Assembly: GCA_023430845.1 (NCBI GenBank)
Contig: JAEYYJ010000201.1
Coordinates: 1 to 14,401, forward strand
Direction: 5' to 3'
Length of the DNA: 14,401 bases
Source of the DNA: Pseudomonadota bacterium
Lineage (GTDB): Bacteria; Pseudomonadota; Alphaproteobacteria; Rhizobiales; Hyphomicrobiaceae
A program made the position numbers and the translations under genes. Of this stretch, positions 9,458 through 14,401 are shown in pieces (within the stretch, counting starts at the first letter, position 1; the number at the start of each line of letters is the position of its first letter). A model generated the notes under the pieces. It was not told where the DNA came from. It was given only the letters and a program-made list of their open reading frames with translations, and did not search any database.

Positions 9458-9962
9458 TCTCGACGAAGTTGCAGGGCCGGTGACGGTTGTCGAGCTGCCA
9501 CTTCAAAATCTCGTTCCAGCCATCCTTGCAGGCCCCCGGCGAACCCGGCAGGCAGAAAATGTACGTGCCGTGCGCGACACCGCCACACGCGCGCGACTGG
9601 ATGGTCGAGGTCTCGATCTTCTGAAAGGAGATCATGTGAAAGACGACCGAGAAACCGTCGATCTCCTTTTCGAATAGCGGTCTCACCGCCTCGGGTGTCA
9701 CATCGCGGCCCGTGAAGCCCGTCCCCCCGGTTGTGATCACGACATCGATCGACGGATCGGAAATCCATTTCTCGACCCGGGCGCGGATGGCGGGAATGCT
9801 GTCCTTCTCGATGGCGCGGTCGGCGAGTTCGTGCCCGTCACCGCTGATAAGACCAGCCAGCGTGTCGCCGGACTTGTCATCGGCCAGGGTACGGGTGTCC
9901 GATACTGTCAGGATGGCGATGCGTACCGGTATGAAAGGGCGTGTTTCGTCGAGCCTGGGCAT
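9423..9962 (-). CDS. moaB: Molybdenum cofactor biosynthesis protein B (MoaB/MogA family)
   Basis: MPT-binding protein of the MoaB/MogA family, which in known cases adenylylates molybdopterin before molybdenum insertion. The 179-residue product shows VRIAILTVSDTRT (13-25), the MPT-binding loop TTGGTGFTGRDVTPEA (77-92), MISFQKIETS (110-119), AHGTYIFCLPGSPGACKDGW (130-149) and a C-terminal RPCNFVEIMPRL. The order and the length favour MoaB over MogA. AGGAG 9 nt before the ATG at 9962 supports the start. No other moa/moe gene is visible nearby. The 3' end overlaps rnhB on the other strand, and a perfect 16-bp palindrome lies 25 bp upstream of its start. Confidence 0.94.
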   Translation of the reverse strand: MPRLDETRPFIPVRIAILTVSDTRTLADDKSGDTLAGLISGDGHELADRAIEKDSIPAIRARVEKWISDPSIDVVITTGGTGFTGRDVTPEAVRPLFEKEIDGFSVVFHMISFQKIETSTIQSRACGGVAHGTYIFCLPGSPGACKDGWNEILKWQLDNRHRPCNFVEIMPRLEEHRKG

Positions 9963-9987
9963 CGGCCGGCGCTCCTGGATCTTTGCG

Positions 9988-10003
9988 GTGCAATTAATTG
10001 CAC
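9988..10003. promoter_or_regulatory. Perfect 16-bp palindrome upstream of moaB
   Basis: GTGCAATTAATTGCAC is self-complementary over all 16 bases. It lies 25 bp before the moaB ATG, where a -10 region would be expected, and 184 bp before the HNH start. It has the size and symmetry of an operator for a dimeric regulator. No regulator gene is next to it and I do not recognise the site. Confidence 0.5.
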
Positions 10004-10051
10004 TTTCTCAGTTTCGCACCGCACCGTCATCTGTTGCTCGTGGGCGACGTG

Positions 10052-10072
10052 GAACCTGTTTCGCACAGGTTC
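10052..10072. promoter_or_regulatory. 7-bp inverted repeat in the moaB-HNH spacer
   Basis: GAACCTG and CAGGTTC flank a 7-nt centre. The right half also contains GTTT-N7-GTTC (10058-10072), one base from the alphaproteobacterial LexA box GTTC-N7-GTTC. It lies 23 bp upstream of the candidate HNH -35 element. A nearby copy of GTTTCGCAC occurs at 10011-10019. Operator function is an inference. Confidence 0.35.
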
Positions 10073-10094
10073 GTTATCGCACTGCGGGATGCGC

Positions 10095-10123
10095 TTCACA
10101 TCCGTGTCACGGCAGACTAATAT
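10095..10123 (+). promoter_or_regulatory. Candidate promoter of the HNH gene
   Basis: TTCACA (10095-10100), a 17-bp spacer, then TAATAT (10118-10123). The -35 is 5/6 and the -10 4/6 to the housekeeping consensus. Transcription would start near 10130, in keeping with a start codon at 10149 or, as preferred here, 10188. Confidence 0.45.
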
Positions 10124-10187
10124 CCCGACGTCGTGAAACAAAATCCGAGTGCGATTCGGACAGGGTAACTGTCAGGACTGCCTGCTC

Positions 10188-10748
10188 GTGAATCTTTCGA
10201 CAGCGCAACCGCATGCCTTTCCGGCTCTTGTCTTGAACGCCGATTTTCGGCCTTTGAGCTATTACCCGCTTTCCCTATGGAGCTGGCAGGACACGATCAA
10301 GGCGGTGTTTCTTGATCGTGTGAACATTGTTTCCGAGTATGAACGCGTCGTTCGCAGTCCCTCCTTCGAGGTGCGCCTGCCGAGCGTCGTGTCGCTCAAG
10401 GCCTACGTGAAGCCGGCGCTTTATCCCGCCTTCACCCGGTTCAATGTCTTCCTCCGCGACAGGTTCACCTGCCAATACTGCGGCACGAAGAAAGAGCTGA
10501 CGTTCGATCATCTCATCCCGCGCTCGCTCGGTGGCCTCACGCGCTGGGACAACGTCGTGACGGCCTGCTCGCCGTGCAATCTCGCAAAGGGCGGTTATAT
10601 GCCGGAGAAAATCGGCATGCGGCCCATGCAGTGGCCGTATCGGCCGACGGTATTCGAGCTGCATCGCAATGGCCGGCTTTTCCCGCCGAACTACCTGCAC
10701 GAAAGCTGGCTCGACTATCTCTATTGGGATACCGAACTCGAGCCTTAG
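10188..10748 (+). CDS. HNH endonuclease family protein
   Basis: A solitary HNH-type protein of 186 residues. The N-terminal half has the conserved stretch PALVLNADFRPLSYYPLSLW (12-31), and the C-terminal half a zinc-containing HNH (beta-beta-alpha metal) domain: zinc pairs C95-x2-C98 and C127-x2-C130, the catalytic FDHLIPRSLGG with D107-H108, WDN with N122, and NLAKGG. The family is widespread in alphaproteobacteria as a single chromosomal gene; its target is not known to me. The frame is open to a GTG at 10149 (199 residues), but the GTG at 10188 is preferred since CAGGA lies about 10 nt upstream and the resulting length suits the family. It is divergent from moaB. Confidence 0.9.
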   Translation: MNLSTAQPHAFPALVLNADFRPLSYYPLSLWSWQDTIKAVFLDRVNIVSEYERVVRSPSFEVRLPSVVSLKAYVKPALYPAFTRFNVFLRDRFTCQYCGTKKELTFDHLIPRSLGGLTRWDNVVTACSPCNLAKGGYMPEKIGMRPMQWPYRPTVFELHRNGRLFPPNYLHESWLDYLYWDTELEP

Positions 10749-10756
10749 TTTCCTTG

Positions 10757-10811
10757 CCGCGGGCTGATGGGACGAGGTGTTGCCGTATGTCCCGCCTAGC
10801 TTTGCCCGCGG
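10757..10811. repeat. Nested inverted repeat downstream of the HNH gene
   Basis: Outer arms CCGCGGGC (10757-10764) and GCCCGCGG (10804-10811) enclose inner arms GGGAC (10769-10773) and GTCCC (10789-10793). The structure starts 8 bp past the HNH stop. It could end or stabilise the HNH transcript, but no T run follows, so it is not a standard intrinsic terminator. Confidence 0.45.
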
Positions 10812-10874
10812 TGCCCATGCGGACAGCTTCAGCAAAATAGCTGCCGACGACCCATGCAATCCCATGTCTGGACA

Positions 10875-10895
10875 ACGCGCGCTTGATTTGCGCGT
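10875..10895. promoter_or_regulatory. Inverted repeat upstream of the aldolase gene
   Basis: ACGCGC (10875-10880) and GCGCGT (10890-10895) with a 9-nt centre, right after TGGACA (5/6 of a -35). It lies 64 bp before the aldolase ATG and may be an operator within its promoter region. No good -10 is visible, so confidence is low. Confidence 0.3.
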
Positions 10896-10959
10896 ATGCT
10901 CCCAGCTGCCTCCCGCGTCCGCGTCGAGGCCCACAAGATAAAACCGCAAGGAGGAAGCC

Positions 10960-11754
10960 ATGGCCGCAGGCAAGGTGACGGTACGCAATCCCGCGCGCGA
11001 GCGCCTTCAGAAGGGTGAGCTTGCCATCGGTATCGGGCTCCGGCAGGCGCGTACGGTCGACATCGCACCGGTCATGATGCAAGCCGGCTACGACTGGCTC
11101 TTCATCGACCTGGAGCACAATTCCATGACGCTGGACATGGCCGTGCAGATCTCGGTGACGGCGAATGCGGCAGGCATTTCGCCGATCGTGCGTGTGCCGA
11201 ACGGCCAGTACGATATGGCGACGCGCGCGCTCGACGGCGGCGCCTTCGGGATTGTCATGCCGCACGTGGATACGGCCGAGGAGGCACGCACTGTCGCCGA
11301 CCGCTTGAGGTATCCGCCGGTTGGACATCGCTCGGCCGCCGGCGCCATGCCGCAGCTCGGCTTTGCCGCTGCCTCCGCGGCCGAGGCCACGAAGCTCGTA
11401 AATGACAACCTGCTGGTCGTCGTGATGCTCGAGACGCCTTTGGCGATCGACAATGCCGAGGCGATCGCGGCCGTGCCCGGTATCGATGTGCTGCTGATCG
11501 GCACGAACGATCTGACCATGGAAATGGGTCTGCCCGGCCAGGTGACGCATCCGGATGTGGCGAAGGCCTATGAGAAGGCGGCGGCTGGCTGCAAAAAGCA
11601 CGGCAAGTGGCTCGGCATGGGCGGCGTCTACACGGACGAGGGCATGTCGAAGTACATCGGCCTCGGCGCGCGCTTCATTCTCGGCGGTAACGATCTGCCG
11701 CTGCTCGTCCAGGCCGCGACGGCGCGTCAGCAATTCCTGCGCAAGTATCAGTAG
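10960..11754 (+). CDS. HpcH/HpaI-type class II aldolase (2-oxoacid aldolase family)
   Basis: A metal-dependent pyruvate-type aldolase of the HpaI/GarL/RhmA/citrate-lyase-beta superfamily, 264 residues, a single TIM barrel. Landmarks, with E. coli HpaI equivalents by pattern: the catalytic-base H53 in FIDLEHN (HpaI H45), R78 in VRVP (HpaI R70), and metal ligands E158 in MLETP (HpaI E149) and D184 in IGTNDLTMEMG (HpaI D175). AFGIVMPHVDTAEEA (95-109) and the C-terminal FILGGNDLPLL also fit. The substrate cannot be fixed: 4-hydroxy-2-oxoheptanedioate, dehydro-deoxyglucarate and 2-keto-3-deoxy-rhamnonate enzymes share these residues. AAGGAGG is 6 nt before the ATG, a strong ribosome binding site. 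The TSUP transporter gene follows after 74 bp. Confidence 0.92.
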   Translation: MAAGKVTVRNPARERLQKGELAIGIGLRQARTVDIAPVMMQAGYDWLFIDLEHNSMTLDMAVQISVTANAAGISPIVRVPNGQYDMATRALDGGAFGIVMPHVDTAEEARTVADRLRYPPVGHRSAAGAMPQLGFAAASAAEATKLVNDNLLVVVMLETPLAIDNAEAIAAVPGIDVLLIGTNDLTMEMGLPGQVTHPDVAKAYEKAAAGCKKHGKWLGMGGVYTDEGMSKYIGLGARFILGGNDLPLLVQAATARQQFLRKYQ

Positions 11755-11773
11755 CGCAACATGACACGCGCGA

Positions 11774-11806
11774 ACGCATGCCGATCGCCGATGGCGGTCG
11801 GTGCGT
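11774..11806 (+). terminator. Strong hairpin between the aldolase and transporter genes
   Basis: CCGATCGCC and GGCGGTCGG pair over 9 bp (one G-T wobble) around a GAT loop; a 2-nt bulge and ACGCA/TGCGT extend the stem by 5 bp. There is no T run, so it may be a Rho-assisted stop, a 3' stabiliser or an attenuator rather than a true intrinsic terminator. Confidence 0.4.
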
Positions 11807-11828
11807 GAATGTGCGCCGAGGTTGATGC

Positions 11829-12581
11829 ATGATTGGCGCGGCGACAGCAGGGATCATCGGGGTTTCGATCCTTGCCACCTCCTTCATCTCAGGCGTGTTC
11901 GGCATGGCCGGGGGGCTCATCCTCCTCGGCATCCTGCTCATATTTCTCGATGTCGCGCCGGCGATGGTTCTGTTCGGGATCATCCAGCTCGGCGCCAACG
12001 GCTGGCGCGCCACGCTGTGGTGGCGCCTCGTCGAATGGCACATCGTCTGGCGCTATCTGATCGGTGCGGGCGCGGCCTTCGTGATCATGCGGCTGATCGC
12101 GTTCATACCGGACAAGGCTGTCGTCTATCTCATGCTCGGATCGATCGTCTTTATCGTCGATCTGCTGCCGAAGAGCTTCACGCCCGATATCACGCGACGG
12201 TGGGCGCCGCCGATCGCGGGGCTCGTCGTCATGACGTTGCAGCTCATCGCCGGCGCCGCCGGCCACATCCTCGATCTATTCTTTCAGAAGAGCTTGCTCG
12301 ACCGCCGTGCGGTGGTCGCGACCAAGGCCGTCTGCCAGACTTTTGGCCACGTGGGCCGCATCGCCTACTTCGGCACGTTCGCGGCCGCCGCCTGGGATAC
12401 GACGGTGCCCATGTGGCAGTACGTCGGCGCGATAGCCCTGGCGATTGTCGGGACGACATTCGCGGCCAAGGTCCTGCTCGGCATGACGAATGAGTGTTTC
12501 CGCCGATGGAGCCGCTGGATCGTCGTCGGCATCAGCATCGTCTATCTGGCGCGCGGCCTGTGGCTGCTCATCGCTGGCTGA
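11829..12581 (+). CDS. TauE/SafE (TSUP) family membrane transporter
   Basis: Inner-membrane permease of the 4-toluene-sulfonate uptake/sulfite exporter superfamily, 250 residues with about seven or eight hydrophobic segments by eye. It opens with GAATAGIIGVSILATSFISG followed by VFGMAGGLILLG, the N-terminal signature of the family. A similar repeat half begins around 140 (VVMTLQLIAGAAGHILD) and the C-terminus is GISIVYLARGLWLLI. TSUP proteins carry small anions such as sulfite, sulfonates or organosulfur and carboxylate compounds; the substrate here is unknown. GAGG lies about 9 nt before the ATG. It is in line with the aldolase gene, but a hairpin lies between them, so an operon is uncertain. 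Confidence 0.9.
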   Translation: MIGAATAGIIGVSILATSFISGVFGMAGGLILLGILLIFLDVAPAMVLFGIIQLGANGWRATLWWRLVEWHIVWRYLIGAGAAFVIMRLIAFIPDKAVVYLMLGSIVFIVDLLPKSFTPDITRRWAPPIAGLVVMTLQLIAGAAGHILDLFFQKSLLDRRAVVATKAVCQTFGHVGRIAYFGTFAAAAWDTTVPMWQYVGAIALAIVGTTFAAKVLLGMTNECFRRWSRWIVVGISIVYLARGLWLLIAG

Positions 12582-12585
12582 TGCG

Positions 12586-12634
12586 GTGGCGGCAGGCGTT
12601 GCCGTTGCATCACATAGGGCCGCCGAGCCGCCAC
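12586..12634 (+). terminator. Possible stem-loop terminator after the transporter gene
   Basis: GTGGCGG (12586-12592) and CCGCCAC (12628-12634) are perfectly complementary but 35 nt apart. The following bases are T-rich (AGTCTTGTTGTT). The large loop makes this a weak call. Confidence 0.3.
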
Positions 12635-12644
12635 AGTCTTGTTG

Positions 12645-12660
12645 TTAACAGTCTTTTAAC
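12645..12660 (+). promoter_or_regulatory. Candidate CtrA box with adjacent GANTC site
   Basis: TTAACAGTCTTTTAAC matches the CtrA consensus TTAA-N7-TTAAC exactly. It lies 71 bp before the ATG of the L,D-transpeptidase lipoprotein. A GATTC site, the target of the CcrM methylase that acts with CtrA and GcrA in cell-cycle control, is at 12667-12671. The pocket is notably AT-rich in a high-GC window. ACAGTCTT is also repeated at 12633 and 12648. Confidence 0.6.
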
Positions 12661-12731
12661 GTAAATGATTCGTTATGGTGACCGACGTGCGCCCTGGGGC
12701 ACTGCGTATTGCTTCGATCATCTGGGGGACC

Positions 12732-13709
12732 ATGGCTAAGAACAGCCAAGTGCTGAGCATTGCCGTCGTGGCCGCGCTGTCGGCTGCCCTTCTGGCTGCT
12801 TGCAGCGGTGAAATCACACCACCACACCTACGCCCTCTGTCCAAGGATGCCATGATGCTCCTGGGCAAGAAGGATATGCGCGCCGATACGCAGATCTTCG
12901 TCCGCATCTTCAAGGAAGAGTCGGAACTCGAGATTTGGAAAGCTCGGGACGACGGGCGCTACTATCATTTCAAGACCTATCCGATCTGCACGTGGTCGGG
13001 AGAACTCGGGCCGAAAGTCCGCCAGGGGGACAAGCAGGCGCCGGAGGGCTTCTATACGGTCACCAAGCGGCAGATGAACCCGAAGTCGAGCTACCACCTG
13101 TCGTTCAACCTCGGTTTCCCCAATGCCTACGACCGCGCGCACGGCCGCACGGGTGATTTCCTGATGGTGCACGGCAATTGTACGTCGGCGGGCTGCTACG
13201 CCATGACCGACGGGCTCGTCGAGGAGATCTATGCTCTGGCGCGTGACCAGTTCGATGCCGGGCACGAGTCCTTCGAGGTGCATGCGTTCCCGTTCCGCAT
13301 GACGGATGCGAACATGGCGCGCCACAGAGGCAGCCCCCACTACCGCTTCTGGCAGACCCTGAAGGAAGGGTACGATCACTTCGAAATCGCGCGTCAGCCG
13401 CCGCGGGTCGCGGTGTGCGAGCGGCGCTATATCGTCAACGCCGATTTCCGTGAGCCGGCAGGCGGGCGCATGGATCCCATGGGGCGCTGCCCTACCTACC
13501 AGATTGCGCGGCCCGAGCCCTTCATGCCGCGTCCCGGCGACAAGGTGGCAATGATGCCTCACGTGGTCGTGCCGGGCCTGAAGAAGCGCGAGACCATGAT
13601 GAGCGCCATACCGGGCATGGGTCAGCGCATGAGCCTCGGCATTCCGCCGGAGCTCTTTGAGCTCGAGCCGGAGACGGTTCAGCCAGCGGCGCCACCCGAG
13701 AGCCGATAG
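12732..13709 (+). CDS. L,D-transpeptidase (YkuD/YafK-like) lipoprotein
   Basis: A cell-wall enzyme of 325 residues. The signal is that of a lipoprotein: MAKNSQVLSIAVVAALSAALLAAC with lipobox LAAC and lipidated C24, so it should be anchored to a membrane facing the periplasm. The catalytic domain (about 50-225) begins FVRIFKEESELEIWK, includes LGPKVRQGDKQAPEGFYTV, and has the YkuD active-site pattern HGNCTSAGCYAMTDG with H147 and nucleophile C155. The layout fits the YafK branch, whose members make or cut 3-3 peptidoglycan crosslinks or protein-peptidoglycan links. About 100 residues follow the domain, rich in Pro and Met and with two more cysteines (C229, C253). The frame is open to an ATG at 12675, but that start would bury the signal peptide; GGGGGA precedes 12732. 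A paralogue follows directly. Confidence 0.9.
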   Translation: MAKNSQVLSIAVVAALSAALLAACSGEITPPHLRPLSKDAMMLLGKKDMRADTQIFVRIFKEESELEIWKARDDGRYYHFKTYPICTWSGELGPKVRQGDKQAPEGFYTVTKRQMNPKSSYHLSFNLGFPNAYDRAHGRTGDFLMVHGNCTSAGCYAMTDGLVEEIYALARDQFDAGHESFEVHAFPFRMTDANMARHRGSPHYRFWQTLKEGYDHFEIARQPPRVAVCERRYIVNADFREPAGGRMDPMGRCPTYQIARPEPFMPRPGDKVAMMPHVVVPGLKKRETMMSAIPGMGQRMSLGIPPELFELEPETVQPAAPPESR

Positions 13710-13832
13710 GCCGTTTCATCGCGGCGCCCGAAGCTTCTGGAAGATCTATATATTTCTCATATTGGTGCACCGGCTGCGCTGCAGCACAGCTGTGGCGCAT
13801 CTGCGATACTAAGCGACCATTCGATGTGAGTA

Positions 13833-13856
13833 CAAGGCAACCGGGGTTGTCCCTTG
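13833..13856 (+). terminator. Hairpin between the two L,D-transpeptidase genes
   Basis: CAAGG/CCTTG (13833-13837, 13852-13856) and CAACC/GGTTG (13838-13842, 13845-13849) form a near-continuous stem with a 2-nt bulge. No T run follows. It may end the first transcript or shape the leader of the second gene. The rest of the 208-bp spacer holds an AT-rich patch (13745-13763) with no clear promoter. Confidence 0.35.
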
Positions 13857-13917
13857 CCGGGGGGCTATGGTTCCTGAGCTTTAGGAATTGTGGCGTGACT
13901 GCGGCAGGGGTGGCGTG

Positions 13918-14401
13918 GTGGTTGGATTGGGGAGCCTTTCCGGTCTGAGCAGTCTTCCGAGTTTGCGGAGGATGGCCGGACTCCGGATCCTGCTCGTCCT
14001 TTTCCTCGCCCTGGTACCCTTCCTTACGCCGGCGTCGGCGCTCGTCATTGAGCTCGACGATGTCGCGCCTGACCGGATCGAGCGCCAGCGTGCCTTCGCG
14101 CGCGGCACACTGCCATCGGCAAGCGTTCCTGATCTCGATGACCTCGGCGAGCGCCTCGCTGAGATGGGCCTCAGCGAAGGTTCGCCGATCCTTATCCGCA
14201 TCTTCAAAGCCGAGTCGGAACTCGAGCTCTGGATGCGGAAGGGCACCGCGTACGTCCTGAAGGCGACCTACCCCATCTGCCATTGGACGGGGACGCTCGG
14301 GCCGAAGTTACGCGAGGGCGACAAGCAGAGCCCCGAAGGCTTCTACACGGTGGGACGGCGGCAGATGCGCCATCTCGGGCGCTGGCGGCACGCTTTCAAT
14401 A
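13918..14401 (+). CDS. Second L,D-transpeptidase-family protein (5' part only, cut by window edge)
   Basis: The frame is open through the right edge, so only about 161 codons are seen. From the ATG at 13972 a clear Sec-type signal follows: MAGLRILLVLFLALVPFLTP then ASA as a likely cleavage site, with no lipobox cysteine. After a linker, the domain start LIRIFKAESELELWM, TYPICHWTG and LGPKLREGDKQSPEGFYTV closely match the preceding gene, so the two are paralogues. The catalytic His/Cys lie beyond the window, so activity cannot be confirmed. The start is uncertain: GGAGG directly touches the ATG at 13972, which is unusable, whereas the GTG at 13918 has AGGGG 7 nt upstream and adds an n-region ending RR. 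A GTG at 13915 is also possible. Confidence 0.85.
   Translation, partial: MVGLGSLSGLSSLPSLRRMAGLRILLVLFLALVPFLTPASALVIELDDVAPDRIERQRAFARGTLPSASVPDLDDLGERLAEMGLSEGSPILIRIFKAESELELWMRKGTAYVLKATYPICHWTGTLGPKLREGDKQSPEGFYTVGRRQMRHLGRWRHAFN

Noticed and set aside
10537..11733. Minus-strand open frame of 398 codons opposite the aldolase
   Set aside because: It is antisense to a well-recognised aldolase and the HNH end. The Arg/His-rich composition is typical of high-GC shadows.
12828..14283. Two minus-strand open frames opposite the L,D-transpeptidase genes
   Set aside because: Both are shadows of genes with clear catalytic or signal features; the short EFRL-FEDAD similarity between them only reflects the paralogy of the plus-strand genes.

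Overview
The window looks like a piece of an alphaproteobacterial chromosome, most likely order Hyphomicrobiales (Rhizobiales). Reasons: uniformly high-GC coding sequence; the order rpsF-rpsR-DUF2232-rplI; a groES-groL operon carrying both a CIRCE operator and a heat-shock-type promoter; a solitary HNH protein of a type I know from this class; a match to the CtrA cell-cycle box; and two L,D-transpeptidases side by side. The genus cannot be named from the sequence. I see no tRNA, rRNA, CRISPR array, insertion sequence, phage gene or clear sign of recent transfer.

Left part (1-7640, all minus strand). Reading in the direction of transcription: a class I/II aminotransferase (7640-6444); groES (6261-5947) and groL (5855-4197), with CIRCE plus a promoter upstream and a strong intrinsic terminator downstream; then the ribosomal operon rpsF (3909-3319), rpsR, a DUF2232 membrane protein and rplI, with its own promoter, a leader of about 170 nt and a terminator; then a cyclopropane-fatty-acid synthase gene cut by the left edge.

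Middle (7805-10748). A plus-strand pair encodes an NMT1/THI5-like ligand-binding protein without a signal peptide and, 12 bp later, RNase HII (rnhB). rnhB overlaps the end of the convergent moaB (molybdenum cofactor) by 35 bp. moaB and an HNH endonuclease gene diverge from a 225-bp spacer that holds a perfect 16-bp palindrome, a 7-bp inverted repeat and a plausible promoter.

Right part (10960-14401, plus strand). An HpaI/HpcH-type class II aldolase, a TauE/SafE (TSUP) membrane transporter, an L,D-transpeptidase lipoprotein behind a CtrA-box match with an adjacent GANTC site, and the 5' part of a second, paralogous L,D-transpeptidase with a Sec-type signal.

Most genes are housekeeping. I did not find a clearly new multi-gene system. 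The best leads are regulatory and architectural: the CtrA box at the L,D-transpeptidase pair, the inverted repeat touching the groL start codon, the RGG/GDR-rich tail on ribosomal protein S6, the palindrome between moaB and the HNH gene, and the signal-less NMT1-like protein linked to rnhB.
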